This document shows positions 44,455 to 52,720 of a DNA stretch of 64,000 nucleotides, in pieces. The stretch comes from Pandoraea pneumonica (lineage in GTDB: Bacteria > Pseudomonadota > Gammaproteobacteria > Burkholderiales > Burkholderiaceae), in contig NZ_CABPSK010000006.1 in assembly GCF_902459645.1 (NCBI RefSeq), positions 179,478 through 243,477 of the forward strand, in the 5' to 3' direction. The notes under the pieces were generated by a model. The model ran no database searches. It had not been told where the DNA came from and was given only the letters and a program-made list of their open reading frames with translations. Position 1 is the first letter of the stretch. Each line of letters starts with the position of its first letter. The translations under genes were made by a program, and so were the position numbers.

Positions 44455-45312
44455 TCAGCGAGCGTTGCCCGACCAGCCGAGTTGTTGGCTGATGCGTGCG
44501 GCCGCGTCTTTGACGCGCGGCACGAGCTCTTGCATGCGCTCGCGGCTCATGTACTTGGTGGTGCTCGACACGCTAATCGCCGCCACGATGCGCTGGCTGG
44601 CATCGTAAATGGGCGCGGCAACGCAGCGAATTTGTGGCGTGTCGTCTTCCAGATCGAAGGCATACCCCTGACGCGCATAGTCCCGCATGCGCGTGAGCCA
44701 TGCCGCGGCATCTATCACGTGCGACGGCACTTTCGTCTGATAGTGCGCAAGTTGCGCCCGCCATTCAGTTTCGTCCTGATCGAGCAGCAGCGCCTTGCCC
44801 ACGCCGGTGACGCAAATCGGCTTGCGTCCGCCAATGCGTGAACTGATTTCCACCGCCCGCTGCCCCGGCAACTTATCGAGATACATCACTTCCCAGCCAT
44901 CGGCCACGGCGAGATGCACCGTGTCTTGCGTTTCGCTGGCGAGTGCTTCGAGGGTCGGGCGCGCGACGCGCGGCAGGTCGATCTGCCGATAAGCGAGAAA
45001 GCCGAGCTCGATCAGCTTATTGCCGAGACGGTAGCCGCGTCGTGGTTCGAAGCGCAGGTACCCCGCCTGCACGAGCGCCGAGGCGATGCGATGCGTGGTC
45101 GAGGACGTAATGCCCGTATGCGCCGAGAGGGCGGCCACCGTATCGATACCGGCAGCGACCGCTTCGACGATATCGAGGCCACGAAACAACGTTTGGCTCG
45201 CCAGTGTGCGTGGGCGCTCACCGTCGGCCGAGGCCTCCGCCGTCGCGGCTTTTGTCGCTTTCGTGGCTTTGGTGACTTTGGCCGTCTTTGTCGCTGTCGT
45301 CGCTTTCGTCAT
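44455..45312 (-). CDS. IclR-family transcriptional regulator
   Basis: This is a 285-residue protein. Residues 1-35 are a low-complexity Lys/Ala/Thr tail (KATKATKAAT repeats). Residues 40-105 are the IclR winged helix (LFRGLDIVEAV, SSTTHRIASALVQAGYLRF). The remaining 180 residues are the effector-binding domain, with CVTGVGKALL and CVAAPIYDASQRIVAAISVS. IclR members such as MhpR control aromatic catabolism, so mhpFE, convergent and next door, is the obvious target. Its ATG overlaps the stop of the upstream PilZ gene by one base. Confidence 0.9.
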   Translation of the reverse strand: MTKATTATKTAKVTKATKATKAATAEASADGERPRTLASQTLFRGLDIVEAVAAGIDTVAALSAHTGITSSTTHRIASALVQAGYLRFEPRRGYRLGNKLIELGFLAYRQIDLPRVARPTLEALASETQDTVHLAVADGWEVMYLDKLPGQRAVEISSRIGGRKPICVTGVGKALLLDQDETEWRAQLAHYQTKVPSHVIDAAAWLTRMRDYARQGYAFDLEDDTPQIRCVAAPIYDASQRIVAAISVSSTTKYMSRERMQELVPRVKDAAARISQQLGWSGNAR

Positions 45313-46286
45313 CAAGCGCCCCCGAGCGCGAGCAACCGCTCGTACACGTAGCACTTGAGGGCGACGTAATGCGCGGGTTCGAGCGACGGCAATTCGATGC
45401 CATGCAAGTGCGCTCCATCGTCGTTTTGCTGAATCCCGCGAATCGTGCCCGTGGCTTCCACCGGCATATCGATGTCGCCGACCCGCACGCGAAACGCCAA
45501 CTGCATCGTGTCGCCGGGCGCACCGAGCGGGGCATCGGTCAGCAGCGACACGCCTTCGGCGCTCACGTCCTGCAACAGGGCGAGATGCTGGGCGTCGCCG
45601 AGCGTGATCGACGCGACCAAACGCGCCGGTACCCGTTGCGAGCGGCGCAGTACCTTGCGGCGAATTTGCGCGGGCGCCGACAGCACCACGTATTCGAACG
45701 GCAGCCGCTCGACGCGCTCCACCGTGCAGACGAAGTGATAAATGTCTTCCCCCGAGAACGTCCACAGTTCGAGCCGCTCGCTGGGTTGCAGCGTCGGCGG
45801 TGCCGAACGCCCGGTCGGCGCGGTGATGAACAGCATCTGATTCGGCGCATGGCCGATCACGCGCGTGCGAATGCGCTGCGAACCCGCGCCCGGCGGCAAC
45901 TGAATCTGAAGCCAGTCACCTGCCCGCAAGTTGAGGTCGGTGAGTCCGTACTGCGCTGTGGATGCGTCGGCAGCGGCGGAGACAGAAGCGGCGACTGAAG
46001 CGGAAGCGGCCGCTTGAACAGGCGGCGTGTCAGTGCTCGCTTCGGTGTTGGCCGAGGCATTCTCGCCGTCCGCTTCTGCGGTATCTGCACCGAGCGTGGC
46101 GGCGCGATGCGGGGCGAATGACGTGAACAGCCAATCGAGGCCAGCTTGCGTGGGGACGAGGTCCCCTTCGGCGAGCAGCGGCTCGCCGTTACGGTCGACG
46201 ATGGCCCAGGGCAACGGTTCGCCGAGCGTGATGTCGGCGGGCGTAAGGGCGACGAGTGGCAGCGACGATGACGGGGCAGAAGACAT
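45312..46286 (-). CDS. PilZ-domain cyclic di-GMP-binding protein
   Basis: This is a 324-residue cytoplasmic protein of the YcgR-like plan: an N-terminal flagellar-brake-type domain interrupted by an Ala/Ser/Thr-rich insert (about 67-110), then a PilZ domain from about 209. The c-di-GMP motifs are both present: R214xxxR218 (RRSQR) and D240xSxxG245 (DVSAEG). In E. coli YcgR slows the flagellar motor; no motility genes are nearby to support the same role. ATG 46286 is chosen over a TTG at 46301. It shares a transcript with the IclR gene. Confidence 0.86.
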   Translation of the reverse strand: MSSAPSSSLPLVALTPADITLGEPLPWAIVDRNGEPLLAEGDLVPTQAGLDWLFTSFAPHRAATLGADTAEADGENASANTEASTDTPPVQAAASASVAASVSAAADASTAQYGLTDLNLRAGDWLQIQLPPGAGSQRIRTRVIGHAPNQMLFITAPTGRSAPPTLQPSERLELWTFSGEDIYHFVCTVERVERLPFEYVVLSAPAQIRRKVLRRSQRVPARLVASITLGDAQHLALLQDVSAEGVSLLTDAPLGAPGDTMQLAFRVRVGDIDMPVEATGTIRGIQQNDDGAHLHGIELPSLEPAHYVALKCYVYERLLALGGA

Positions 46287-46656
46287 GGCGATACGAGGCA
46301 ATGGGCAATTGGCAGGTGAGCAGGGCGCGCATCGTGCGCGCAGCTAGGGCCGTGCGGGGACATCAGTGGTCCGAAGTCTACCGCGCCGCATTGGCACTTG
46401 GCGAGAGGGGACGCGTCGCGTCGACGCGCGCAGGCCGTGCACAACTTGCGTAAGTGGGTACTCGCTGGGGTGCGTAATTTGCGGTGGTGCGCGCTGATTC
46501 CTCCGATTTCTCTGGGCAGCGCTCTCGGGCCCGTTCGGTGTTCGGCGCGTCGCCGCTCAGTGGGCTGTCGCATGCGGCCCGTTGTCCCCCTATGGTCGAC
46601 GGTTTGCCAGCGGAAATCGAACGACGCTGGGGGACACATTCCGAAGGGGGAGCGTC
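46287..46656. other. Intergenic region upstream of the PilZ and orphan genes (370 bp)
   Basis: This is a divergent promoter region. No strong promoter, repeat or small gene was found. The only clear element is the ribosome site AAGGGGGAG (46644-46652) that sets the start of the 541-residue orphan. Confidence 0.5.
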
Positions 46657-48282
46657 ATGCGGCTGCACGGAGATATTCAACGACAAGGGGCTGACTACAA
46701 CAGGGGATGTTGCTCGTGGAGTCGCGCAAGCGGGGCGAGTGCTTCGCGCACGGATGCCGAAGATGAACGGCGCCATTCGCGGCATGCCACTATTGCGGAC
46801 AGTTTGGCAAGCGCCTCCAACGGCACGCACAGCGTTGGTCTCGACGTGTTAGCGTCCTGCGGCGCCATGCGTCGAGACGTGAGCGATGCCTTCACACGTG
46901 CGTGGGTTGGGCTTTGGGTGACCACCGGGCCATGCCAGCATTTCTATCGCAAGGAATTCGATCTGGCGCATGCGCGTGATGCGCGGCTTGCAAGCCATCT
47001 TGAACACGCGAAGGCGACGCTGACGGGCCCAATGTCCGTAGAGTCGAACAACAATGCGACGTCGGCGCAGGCGAGCGTACCGGCGACGTTCGACGACGTG
47101 AGTCGCGACATTGCTGTTTGGTTGCAAGGTATGCGCTTGACGGGCGATCGGGGGTGGTACTTTCGCGTGGCGCGGGATCTGATGTCGTTGGTGGGCAACG
47201 CGTCGCTGCTCGCCATCATTGGCGCGCGTTTCTATCGCGACGCCACGCAGCCCGAGACCTCGCCGCTTACAGCCACTGGCATGTGGCCGGGGGCGGCTGC
47301 GGCGAACACGCCGTTCGGTATCCCGTGGGCCGATTGGACGCTGTTGAGCTTCGAAGGGTTGAAGGGTTTGCTCACACAGTCGCTGGGGTCGCCGACATTG
47401 ATTCGGCATCACGCGGTCGATGAAGTCCTCAAGCGCATGGATGCCGGGTGTCGATTGCTGTCGGCATGTTTGCCAGACGACCTGCCACGAGCGACGGGGC
47501 CGTCGCCATCCGCCTGGCGCGACGTGCTGGGTACGCTCACCCAGTTGCGCGACGTGGCGACCCTTTTCACGTTGACGAATACCGCCGTGCCTCCGGCGCG
47601 GTTAATCCTTTGGGTGTCGTCATGGCTGGAGCCCGACCCTCGCGGGCTCAACAGTGACCGTGGCATGCTGCGCGTTGCGGGTCTGATACTCGACAGTTGC
47701 CGCGCGGTGACAAGTCTTGCGGGCACATGGGCGCGTAACGTCGCTTTTTCCCACGATGCCAACGGTTTGCAAAAACGTTGGCAGGCACTTGGGGAAGCCG
47801 CAAGCCGTGTGCCGGAAGCCGAGTTAGCGAACGTCATGCGGCGTGTGGGCCATGTGATGAAGCTCTCGATTCATTGCGACACGCTGCTGCTCGCCAAAAT
47901 TGCCTCGCATGACAACTTGTGCCGCGATCTTCTCGATGCGCCTGAGCCATTTGATCCAAGGACGATTGAGCTGGTGTGCAAGAGTTTAGGCGTGTCGGTC
48001 CATTCGTCGGGCTTTGGACATATGGCGCTCCTGAGTCTGCAACCGGCTGAGAATTCGTGGGGCAAACGCTGGCACGACAAGTCGTGGCAGTGGAGCGCGA
48101 CGACGTCCGTTCGCGCGGCCTACCGACTGCTGCTCGCCTATCAGCATTGGGGGTCGATGTTGCCGGAGTGGTTGATGTCTCGTGCTGACGCGGCACACGA
48201 GACTGTCCCAACTTCCCACCCCGAGCCGGACGTACGCATTGCCATTGGCGACAATCCCGCTTACGACGAAACCGGCTGTTGA
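46657..48282 (+). CDS. Large protein of unknown function
   Basis: This is a 541-residue protein that I do not recognise. ATG 46657 is chosen because AAGGGGGAG stands four bases before it; the open frame also has an earlier start at 46582. The first 80 residues are polar, Ser/Arg/His-rich and probably disordered; residues 90-520 look helical and tryptophan-rich with a hydrophobic stretch around 178-188 (SLVGNASLLAII). There is no signal peptide. It is a single gene with no apparent partner. The disordered Ser-rich N-terminus followed by a helical body would suit a secreted effector, but that is speculation. Confidence 0.6.
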   Translation: MRLHGDIQRQGADYNRGCCSWSRASGASASRTDAEDERRHSRHATIADSLASASNGTHSVGLDVLASCGAMRRDVSDAFTRAWVGLWVTTGPCQHFYRKEFDLAHARDARLASHLEHAKATLTGPMSVESNNNATSAQASVPATFDDVSRDIAVWLQGMRLTGDRGWYFRVARDLMSLVGNASLLAIIGARFYRDATQPETSPLTATGMWPGAAAANTPFGIPWADWTLLSFEGLKGLLTQSLGSPTLIRHHAVDEVLKRMDAGCRLLSACLPDDLPRATGPSPSAWRDVLGTLTQLRDVATLFTLTNTAVPPARLILWVSSWLEPDPRGLNSDRGMLRVAGLILDSCRAVTSLAGTWARNVAFSHDANGLQKRWQALGEAASRVPEAELANVMRRVGHVMKLSIHCDTLLLAKIASHDNLCRDLLDAPEPFDPRTIELVCKSLGVSVHSSGFGHMALLSLQPAENSWGKRWHDKSWQWSATTSVRAAYRLLLAYQHWGSMLPEWLMSRADAAHETVPTSHPEPDVRIAIGDNPAYDETGC

Positions 48283-48315
48283 GCCGGTTTGGCGTGCATT
48301 CGTTAGCGCGGGTGC

Positions 48316-49224
48316 TTACACAGGGTTTTCGAAGCCAGCCACGAGCGCATCGAGCAGATGCCGAACCGCGGGCACCATGCCGCGACGCGTTGGAAAGATC
48401 GCGTGGACCAGCCCCGGTGCCGTCGACAGCGTCGGCAACAGACGGCGCAGGTGCCCGGCATGCAGGTCGTCTTTCACGAATTCAGCGGGCAACAGCGCGA
48501 CGCCTACCCCCTGCATGGCTGCGATGCGCAGGCTCGCAAGGTCGTCGGTCGCGAGGCGAGGGCGATGCGTGAGCGATGCGGCTTGCCCGTGCGCGTCGAC
48601 CAGATGCCACGTGTGGCGCTCGCTTTGGCTCGCCATCGCGAGCGTCGGCCAGTCTTGCAGCGATTCGAGCGACTTGGGCGCGGGATGTTGCTTCACCAAC
48701 GCCGGACTGGCGACCAGCACGAGCGCAGAAAAGCCCAGTTGCCGCACGGCGAGTTCGGTGTCGTCCAATGGCGGAAGCCTTACGCGAAGCGCGAAATCCA
48801 GCCCTTCTTCAATCACGTCCACGCGGCGGTTGGTGGCGTCGAGCAGCACCTGCACTTGCGGATTCTCCTGCACGTAGCGCGCGATGATCGCGGCGATACA
48901 CGAACTCAATAAGCCCAGCGGACAACTGATACGCACGGTGCCTTGCGGCTGGCTGCGGGTCTGATCGATGAGGTCCTTGGCCGCACGTGACTCGGCCACG
49001 AGCGCCAGACAGTGCTGATGGAACTGTCGCCCGGTCTCGGTGAGCGAGAGACTGCGGCTGGTGCGGTTGAGCAGGCGCACCCCGAGTTCTTCTTCCAGCG
49101 CACGCACGCGCCGACTCAGCTTCGACGTTTGCAGCCCAAGGCTGCGCGCGGCTGCGGTAAAGCTGCCGTGTTCGACCACTTCGGCAAAGAGCCGGAGGTC
49201 ATTCAAATCGGAAATCGCTTCCAT
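48316..49224 (-). CDS. LysR-family regulator divergent from the pirin gene
   Basis: This is a 302-residue protein with an N-terminal winged helix (residues 1-62, GSFTAAARSLGLQTSKLSRRV) and an effector domain that starts near 92 (GTVRISCPLGLLSS). The DGLDFALRVRLPPLDDTELAVRQLG type block marks the CrgA-like group, which often responds to electrophiles or quinones. It is transcribed away from the pirin-DoxX-WrbA-NTF2 genes, with a symmetrical site in between. This makes it the likely regulator of that set. Confidence 0.92.
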   Translation of the reverse strand: MEAISDLNDLRLFAEVVEHGSFTAAARSLGLQTSKLSRRVRALEEELGVRLLNRTSRSLSLTETGRQFHQHCLALVAESRAAKDLIDQTRSQPQGTVRISCPLGLLSSCIAAIIARYVQENPQVQVLLDATNRRVDVIEEGLDFALRVRLPPLDDTELAVRQLGFSALVLVASPALVKQHPAPKSLESLQDWPTLAMASQSERHTWHLVDAHGQAASLTHRPRLATDDLASLRIAAMQGVGVALLPAEFVKDDLHAGHLRRLLPTLSTAPGLVHAIFPTRRGMVPAVRHLLDALVAGFENPV

Positions 49225-49279
49225 CGGGGCTAGGGCTCCATCGCCGTCCGCAGAGGGCGCGCTTGTGCGTTGATCGTTC

Positions 49280-49306
49280 TATTGGTGGCAATGATGCTTT
49301 CCAATA
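49280..49306. promoter_or_regulatory. LysR-type inverted repeat upstream of the pirin gene
   Basis: TATTGG (49280-49285) and CCAATA (49301-49306) are complementary with a 15-base spacer, in the divergent LysR/pirin region. This fits a LysR recognition and activation site. Confidence 0.5.
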
Positions 49307-49405
49307 TAGGACATATGCAAGAGATCATTGCGTGAATAGCATGCACTCCATTGCCAGAGGTCACGCACATGCGATGACCCGGGCGCACGAATCAAGGAGA
49401 TGGCG

Positions 49406-50110
49406 ATGCTAGCTCACCGGCGTTGGGAATCGCTCGATAAGGCCGACAACGGCTGGTTGCGAGCGAAGTATCACTTTCAGGTTGGCCCCACGGGGAATCC
49501 AGAACACGCGGCACTCGGTCCGCTGATGGTTTGGAACGACGACGAAATCGCGGTGGACGGCGGCTTTCCGTTTCACGGCCATCGTGACGTCGAGATCATT
49601 ACTTACGTCCGGCAGGGCGTGCTTGGGCACCGCGACACGCTGGGCTCGGAGGGCACGATCCGCGCTGGCGACGTGCAGGTGATGAGCGCCGGGACCGGCA
49701 TTCGTCACGCTGAATTCAACAAGGGCGACGTACCGCTCAAGTTGTTCCAGATCTGGCTGCGGCCTCGCGCCATGGGTGGCAAACCGCACTGGGATACGAA
49801 GGCGTTTCCCAAGGCGGCGAGCCGCGACGGCCGTTTCGCAGTGCTGGCGAGTGGCTACTACGCTAGCGACGAGGGCGCACTGCCGATTGGCGCTGACGCA
49901 CGTTTGCTGGGCGCGACGCTCAAGTCGGGCGACACCTTGCGTCACACGCTCGGGCCGTCGCGCAGCGCGTATCTCGTGGTCGCGTCGGGGCAAATCGCCA
50001 TCAATGGCGAGCCCATGCGGCCGCTCGACGGCGTTGCGATGACGGACGTCGCGACCGCTGAAATCACCGCTTTTCAAGACGCTGAACTGGTCATGGTGGA
50101 GACCGGTTGA
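49406..50110 (+). CDS. Pirin-family bicupin (possible quercetin 2,3-dioxygenase)
   Basis: This is a 234-residue bicupin like E. coli YhhW, a metal enzyme with quercetinase activity in vitro. The N-terminal cupin has the four metal ligands H57 and H59 (PFHGHRD), H101 and E103 (RHAEFN). ATG 49406 is preferred to 49400, because AAGGAG abuts the first ATG but stands six bases from the second. It is the first gene of the set controlled by the divergent LysR; DoxX, WrbA and NTF2-like genes follow. Confidence 0.9.
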   Translation: MLAHRRWESLDKADNGWLRAKYHFQVGPTGNPEHAALGPLMVWNDDEIAVDGGFPFHGHRDVEIITYVRQGVLGHRDTLGSEGTIRAGDVQVMSAGTGIRHAEFNKGDVPLKLFQIWLRPRAMGGKPHWDTKAFPKAASRDGRFAVLASGYYASDEGALPIGADARLLGATLKSGDTLRHTLGPSRSAYLVVASGQIAINGEPMRPLDGVAMTDVATAEITAFQDAELVMVETG

Positions 50111-50184
50111 GCCTTCTTTTCCGAATCCACCCCCTTGGGTTTTCTCTTTTCTTAATTGCTTATTTGATTGCTTAGGACATTGCG

Positions 50185-50607
50185 ATGAACAACTACAAAT
50201 TTCTTCCTTTACTTGGCCGCATTCTGCTCGGCGCACCGTTTCTCATGAGTGGTTTGAGCAAGCTCGGCGCGCACGCCGCCACGGTTGGCTACATCAGCGC
50301 GGTTGGTTTGCCCGCGCCGTCGCTGGCTTACCTCATGGCGGTGATTGTCGAAGTCGGCGGCGGCTTGCTGTTGATTTCGGGCTTCCGTGCGCGTCCCGTG
50401 TCACTGGTGTTGGCGCTCTTTTCGGTCGCCACGGCCGTGTTTTTCCATCACAACTTCGCCGATCAGAACCAAATGATTCACTTCTTGAAGAACGTGATGA
50501 TGGCGGGCGGCCTGCTTCAGATCACTTACTTCGGTGCTGGGGCTTACAGCCTGGATGCCCGCGCTAAGGCGTCGACGTTGCGCGGCTCGGTGCCGAACGC
50601 ATCGTAA
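50185..50607 (+). CDS. DoxX-family membrane protein
   Basis: This is a 140-residue inner-membrane protein with four hydrophobic helices. It has the family pattern GRILLGAPFLMSGLSKL, LMAVIVEVGGGLLLISGF and FHHNFADQNQMIHFLKNVMMAGG. DoxX-like proteins are linked to thiol or quinone redox stress responses, though the reaction is unknown. It sits between pirin and WrbA genes, which supports an oxidative or electrophile stress role. Confidence 0.9.
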   Translation: MNNYKFLPLLGRILLGAPFLMSGLSKLGAHAATVGYISAVGLPAPSLAYLMAVIVEVGGGLLLISGFRARPVSLVLALFSVATAVFFHHNFADQNQMIHFLKNVMMAGGLLQITYFGAGAYSLDARAKASTLRGSVPNAS

Positions 50608-50646
50608 GCGCGACCGCGAATTCGACCTTCATCAGGAGTCGTTCAA

Positions 50647-51246
50647 ATGGCTAAGGTTCTCGTTCTGTATTACTCGTCGTATGGGCATATCGAAGCGCTC
50701 GCGGATGCGATTGCGCAAGGGGCTCGTTCGACGGGGGCCGTCGTCGATATCAAGCGTGTGCCGGAGACGGTGCCGGAGGAAGCGGCCAAAGCGGCTTACT
50801 TCAAGCTCGATCAACAGGCCCCGGTTGCTACCGTCGCGGAGCTTGCCGACTACGACGCCATCGTGGTCGGCACGCCGACCCGATTCGGGCGCATGTCGTC
50901 GCAGATGGCGGCGTTTCTCGATCAGGCCGGTGGCCTGTGGATGCGCGGCGCGCTCAACGGCAAGGTCGGCGGCGCTTTCACGTCGAGCGCGACCCAGCAC
51001 GGCGGACAGGAAACGACGCTGTTCTCGATCATCACCAACCTGCTGCATTTCGGCATGACCATCGTTGGCCTGCCGTATAGCCATCAGGGACAAATGACGA
51101 TCGACGAAGTGGTGGGCGGTGCCCCGTACGGCGCGACGACGATTGCTGGCGGACAAGGGCAGCGTCAGCCGAGCGAGATCGAACTGGCGGGCGCGCGCCA
51201 TCAGGGCGAGCTGATCGCCCGAACCGCGAACAAGTTGTTCGATTAA
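50647..51246 (+). CDS. wrbA: NAD(P)H:quinone oxidoreductase
   Basis: This is a 199-residue flavodoxin-like FMN enzyme that reduces quinones by two electrons, avoiding semiquinone radicals. FMN-binding loops are seen at residues 8-13 (YSSYGH), 78-88 ([11 protein letters not shown]) and 113-119 (TSSATQHGG). The C-terminal block [19 protein letters not shown] is specific to WrbA. AGGAG precedes the ATG. The context of pirin, DoxX and a LysR gene fits quinone detoxification. Confidence 0.95.
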   Translation: MAKVLVLYYSSYGHIEALADAIAQGARSTGAVVDIKRVPETVPEEAAKAAYFKLDQQAPVATVAELADYDAIVVGTPTRFGRMSSQMAAFLDQAGGLWMRGALNGKVGGAFTSSATQHGGQETTLFSIITNLLHFGMTIVGLPYSHQGQMTIDEVVGGAPYGATTIAGGQGQRQPSEIELAGARHQGELIARTANKLFD

Positions 51247-51284
51247 CGCGGATTAATGCTGATTAATGGCTCGAGGCTCTGATC

Positions 51285-51647
51285 ATGTCCCACGATATTC
51301 CGACCCTGCTGCAACGTAATCTCGACATGTTTGGTGAGAACGACCCGGTGCGCAGACGCGCGCTCATCGACGAGTTCTATACCGACGATTGCGTGTTTTA
51401 CGACCCGAACATGGGCGTCTATCGTGGGCGTGATCAACTCGACCGGATTGCAGGTGCAATCAAGGCCACACATCCCGACTTCAAATATCAGCCGATTGCG
51501 TTGCCCGACGTGGCGGGCGATGGCGGGCGAATCCGGTGGGTGTCCGGGCGGCCGGGGTATGCGCCCGAGCACGCGGGTACAGATGTGATCATCACGCGTG
51601 ATGGCCGTATCGCCGCCGTTTATCTCTTTTTCGATCCGCTGCCGTAG
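51285..51647 (+). CDS. NTF2-like/SnoaL-type protein
   Basis: This is a 120-residue single-domain alpha+beta cone-fold protein. It shows the usual layout: an N-terminal helix, DEFYTDDCVFYDPN, a second helix (RIAGAIKATHPDFKYQP) and closing strands (GTDVIITRDGRIAAVYLFFD). Members include ketosteroid isomerase-like enzymes and small-molecule binding proteins; the catalytic pattern is not clear. It follows wrbA after 38 bases and is probably the last gene of the operon. Confidence 0.83.
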   Translation: MSHDIPTLLQRNLDMFGENDPVRRRALIDEFYTDDCVFYDPNMGVYRGRDQLDRIAGAIKATHPDFKYQPIALPDVAGDGGRIRWVSGRPGYAPEHAGTDVIITRDGRIAAVYLFFDPLP

Positions 51648-51658
51648 TCATCACTGCC

Positions 51659-52531
51659 TCACCCCTGCGCCATCACCTGCTGAGCGATGGCCTTCGTGAT
51701 GGCGACCTTGTCGTGGCGCGTGCGCTCCAACAGGCCGATGCAGCGTTGTTCGGACGCGCCGGGCATCGGAATGATGCGCAACGTTTCTTCGTGCGCCCAT
51801 GTGGCGCTGCGCAGCATGGGCACCACAGCGACGCCCAATCCCTGACGCACCAGCGCCACGATGCCTTCGATAGAACTCAACTCCAGATATTCGTTGACCT
51901 TGACGTGCTGACGCCGGATCGCGCGGTCGATCAGAGCGCCGGTGCGCTGCGTTCGGTCAAAGCGTAGAAAACGCTCCGTCGAGAGCAGCCGCGCGGCTGG
52001 CGCCGGTTTCATATCCGCAGGCGTGAGCAACACCAGCGACTCCCGATACAGCGGCGTCCAACGCACACCGGCGGGTCGGCGTCCGGTCGGCTCGACGAGT
52101 ACCGCGCAGTCGATATCACCCGAATCGAGTTGTGCGGTGAGCTCGTTCGATCGCGCGGTCTGAATCAGCACATCCAGGTGCGGTTGTGCTTCCTTGATCT
52201 GCGAAACGGCGGCGGCCAATGCGCTCACGGCCGATTCGACCGTGCCGATGCTCACCGGGCCTGCGGGCGTCTCGATACCGGAAGCCAGCATGCGCATGGT
52301 CTGATACTGCGCGAGCAACTGCTTAGCGTGCGGCAGCAGCGCGCGGCCCATGGCGTTCAGCGCCACCGAGCGGCCCACGCGATCGAACAGCGCGTGATCG
52401 AATTCTTCTTCCAGTGCCCGCATCTGCATGCTCACTGCCGACTGCGTCATCGCCAGATGCTCGGCCGCCGACGCGAACGAGCCGTAATGTGCGACCGCAG
52501 CAAAGGTGCGCATGAATCGTAGGTTGCTCAC
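51659..52531 (-). CDS. LysR-family regulator divergent from an MFS gene
   Basis: This is a 290-residue protein with a helix-turn-helix at residues 1-60 (GSFASAAEHLAMTQSAVSMQM) and a two-lobed effector domain from about 88 (GPVSIGTVESAVSALAAAVSQI). It is divergent from the MFS gene at 52721, which with the M20 and DUF2817 genes downstream is the likely regulon. The facing 3' end belongs to the NTF2-like gene, only 11 bases away. Confidence 0.92.
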   Translation of the reverse strand: MSNLRFMRTFAAVAHYGSFASAAEHLAMTQSAVSMQMRALEEEFDHALFDRVGRSVALNAMGRALLPHAKQLLAQYQTMRMLASGIETPAGPVSIGTVESAVSALAAAVSQIKEAQPHLDVLIQTARSNELTAQLDSGDIDCAVLVEPTGRRPAGVRWTPLYRESLVLLTPADMKPAPAARLLSTERFLRFDRTQRTGALIDRAIRRQHVKVNEYLELSSIEGIVALVRQGLGVAVVPMLRSATWAHEETLRIIPMPGASEQRCIGLLERTRHDKVAITKAIAQQVMAQG

Positions 52532-52582
52532 GGGGGTGCCTCGCCGAAATGGCTTGATTTTGCTGGGGTGTGGGGGCCGTCG

Positions 52583-52613
52583 ATCGCTTTTTATTCATCA
52601 AAAAAGTTGCGAT
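52583..52613. promoter_or_regulatory. Inverted repeat in the LysR/MFS divergent region
   Basis: ATCGC (52583-52587) and GCGAT (52609-52613) are complementary around a T-rich then A-rich spacer, which is itself nearly symmetrical. It is a plausible LysR-type site. Confidence 0.35.
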
Positions 52614-52720
52614 GACGGATCACAAATTCTAGCTTTTATTGATTTTTTTGCACAAGCAGAATGGTTCGATGCGAGTGCAGTCGGCTTGCCACGGTAAAAC
52701 TTCGAGACAGGAGCATCACC

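Noticed and set aside
45222-45312. The KAT-rich start of the IclR gene as a tandem-repeat locus
   Set aside because: The DNA repeat is degenerate, and the coding frame continues through it; it is a low-complexity tail rather than a separate repeat element.
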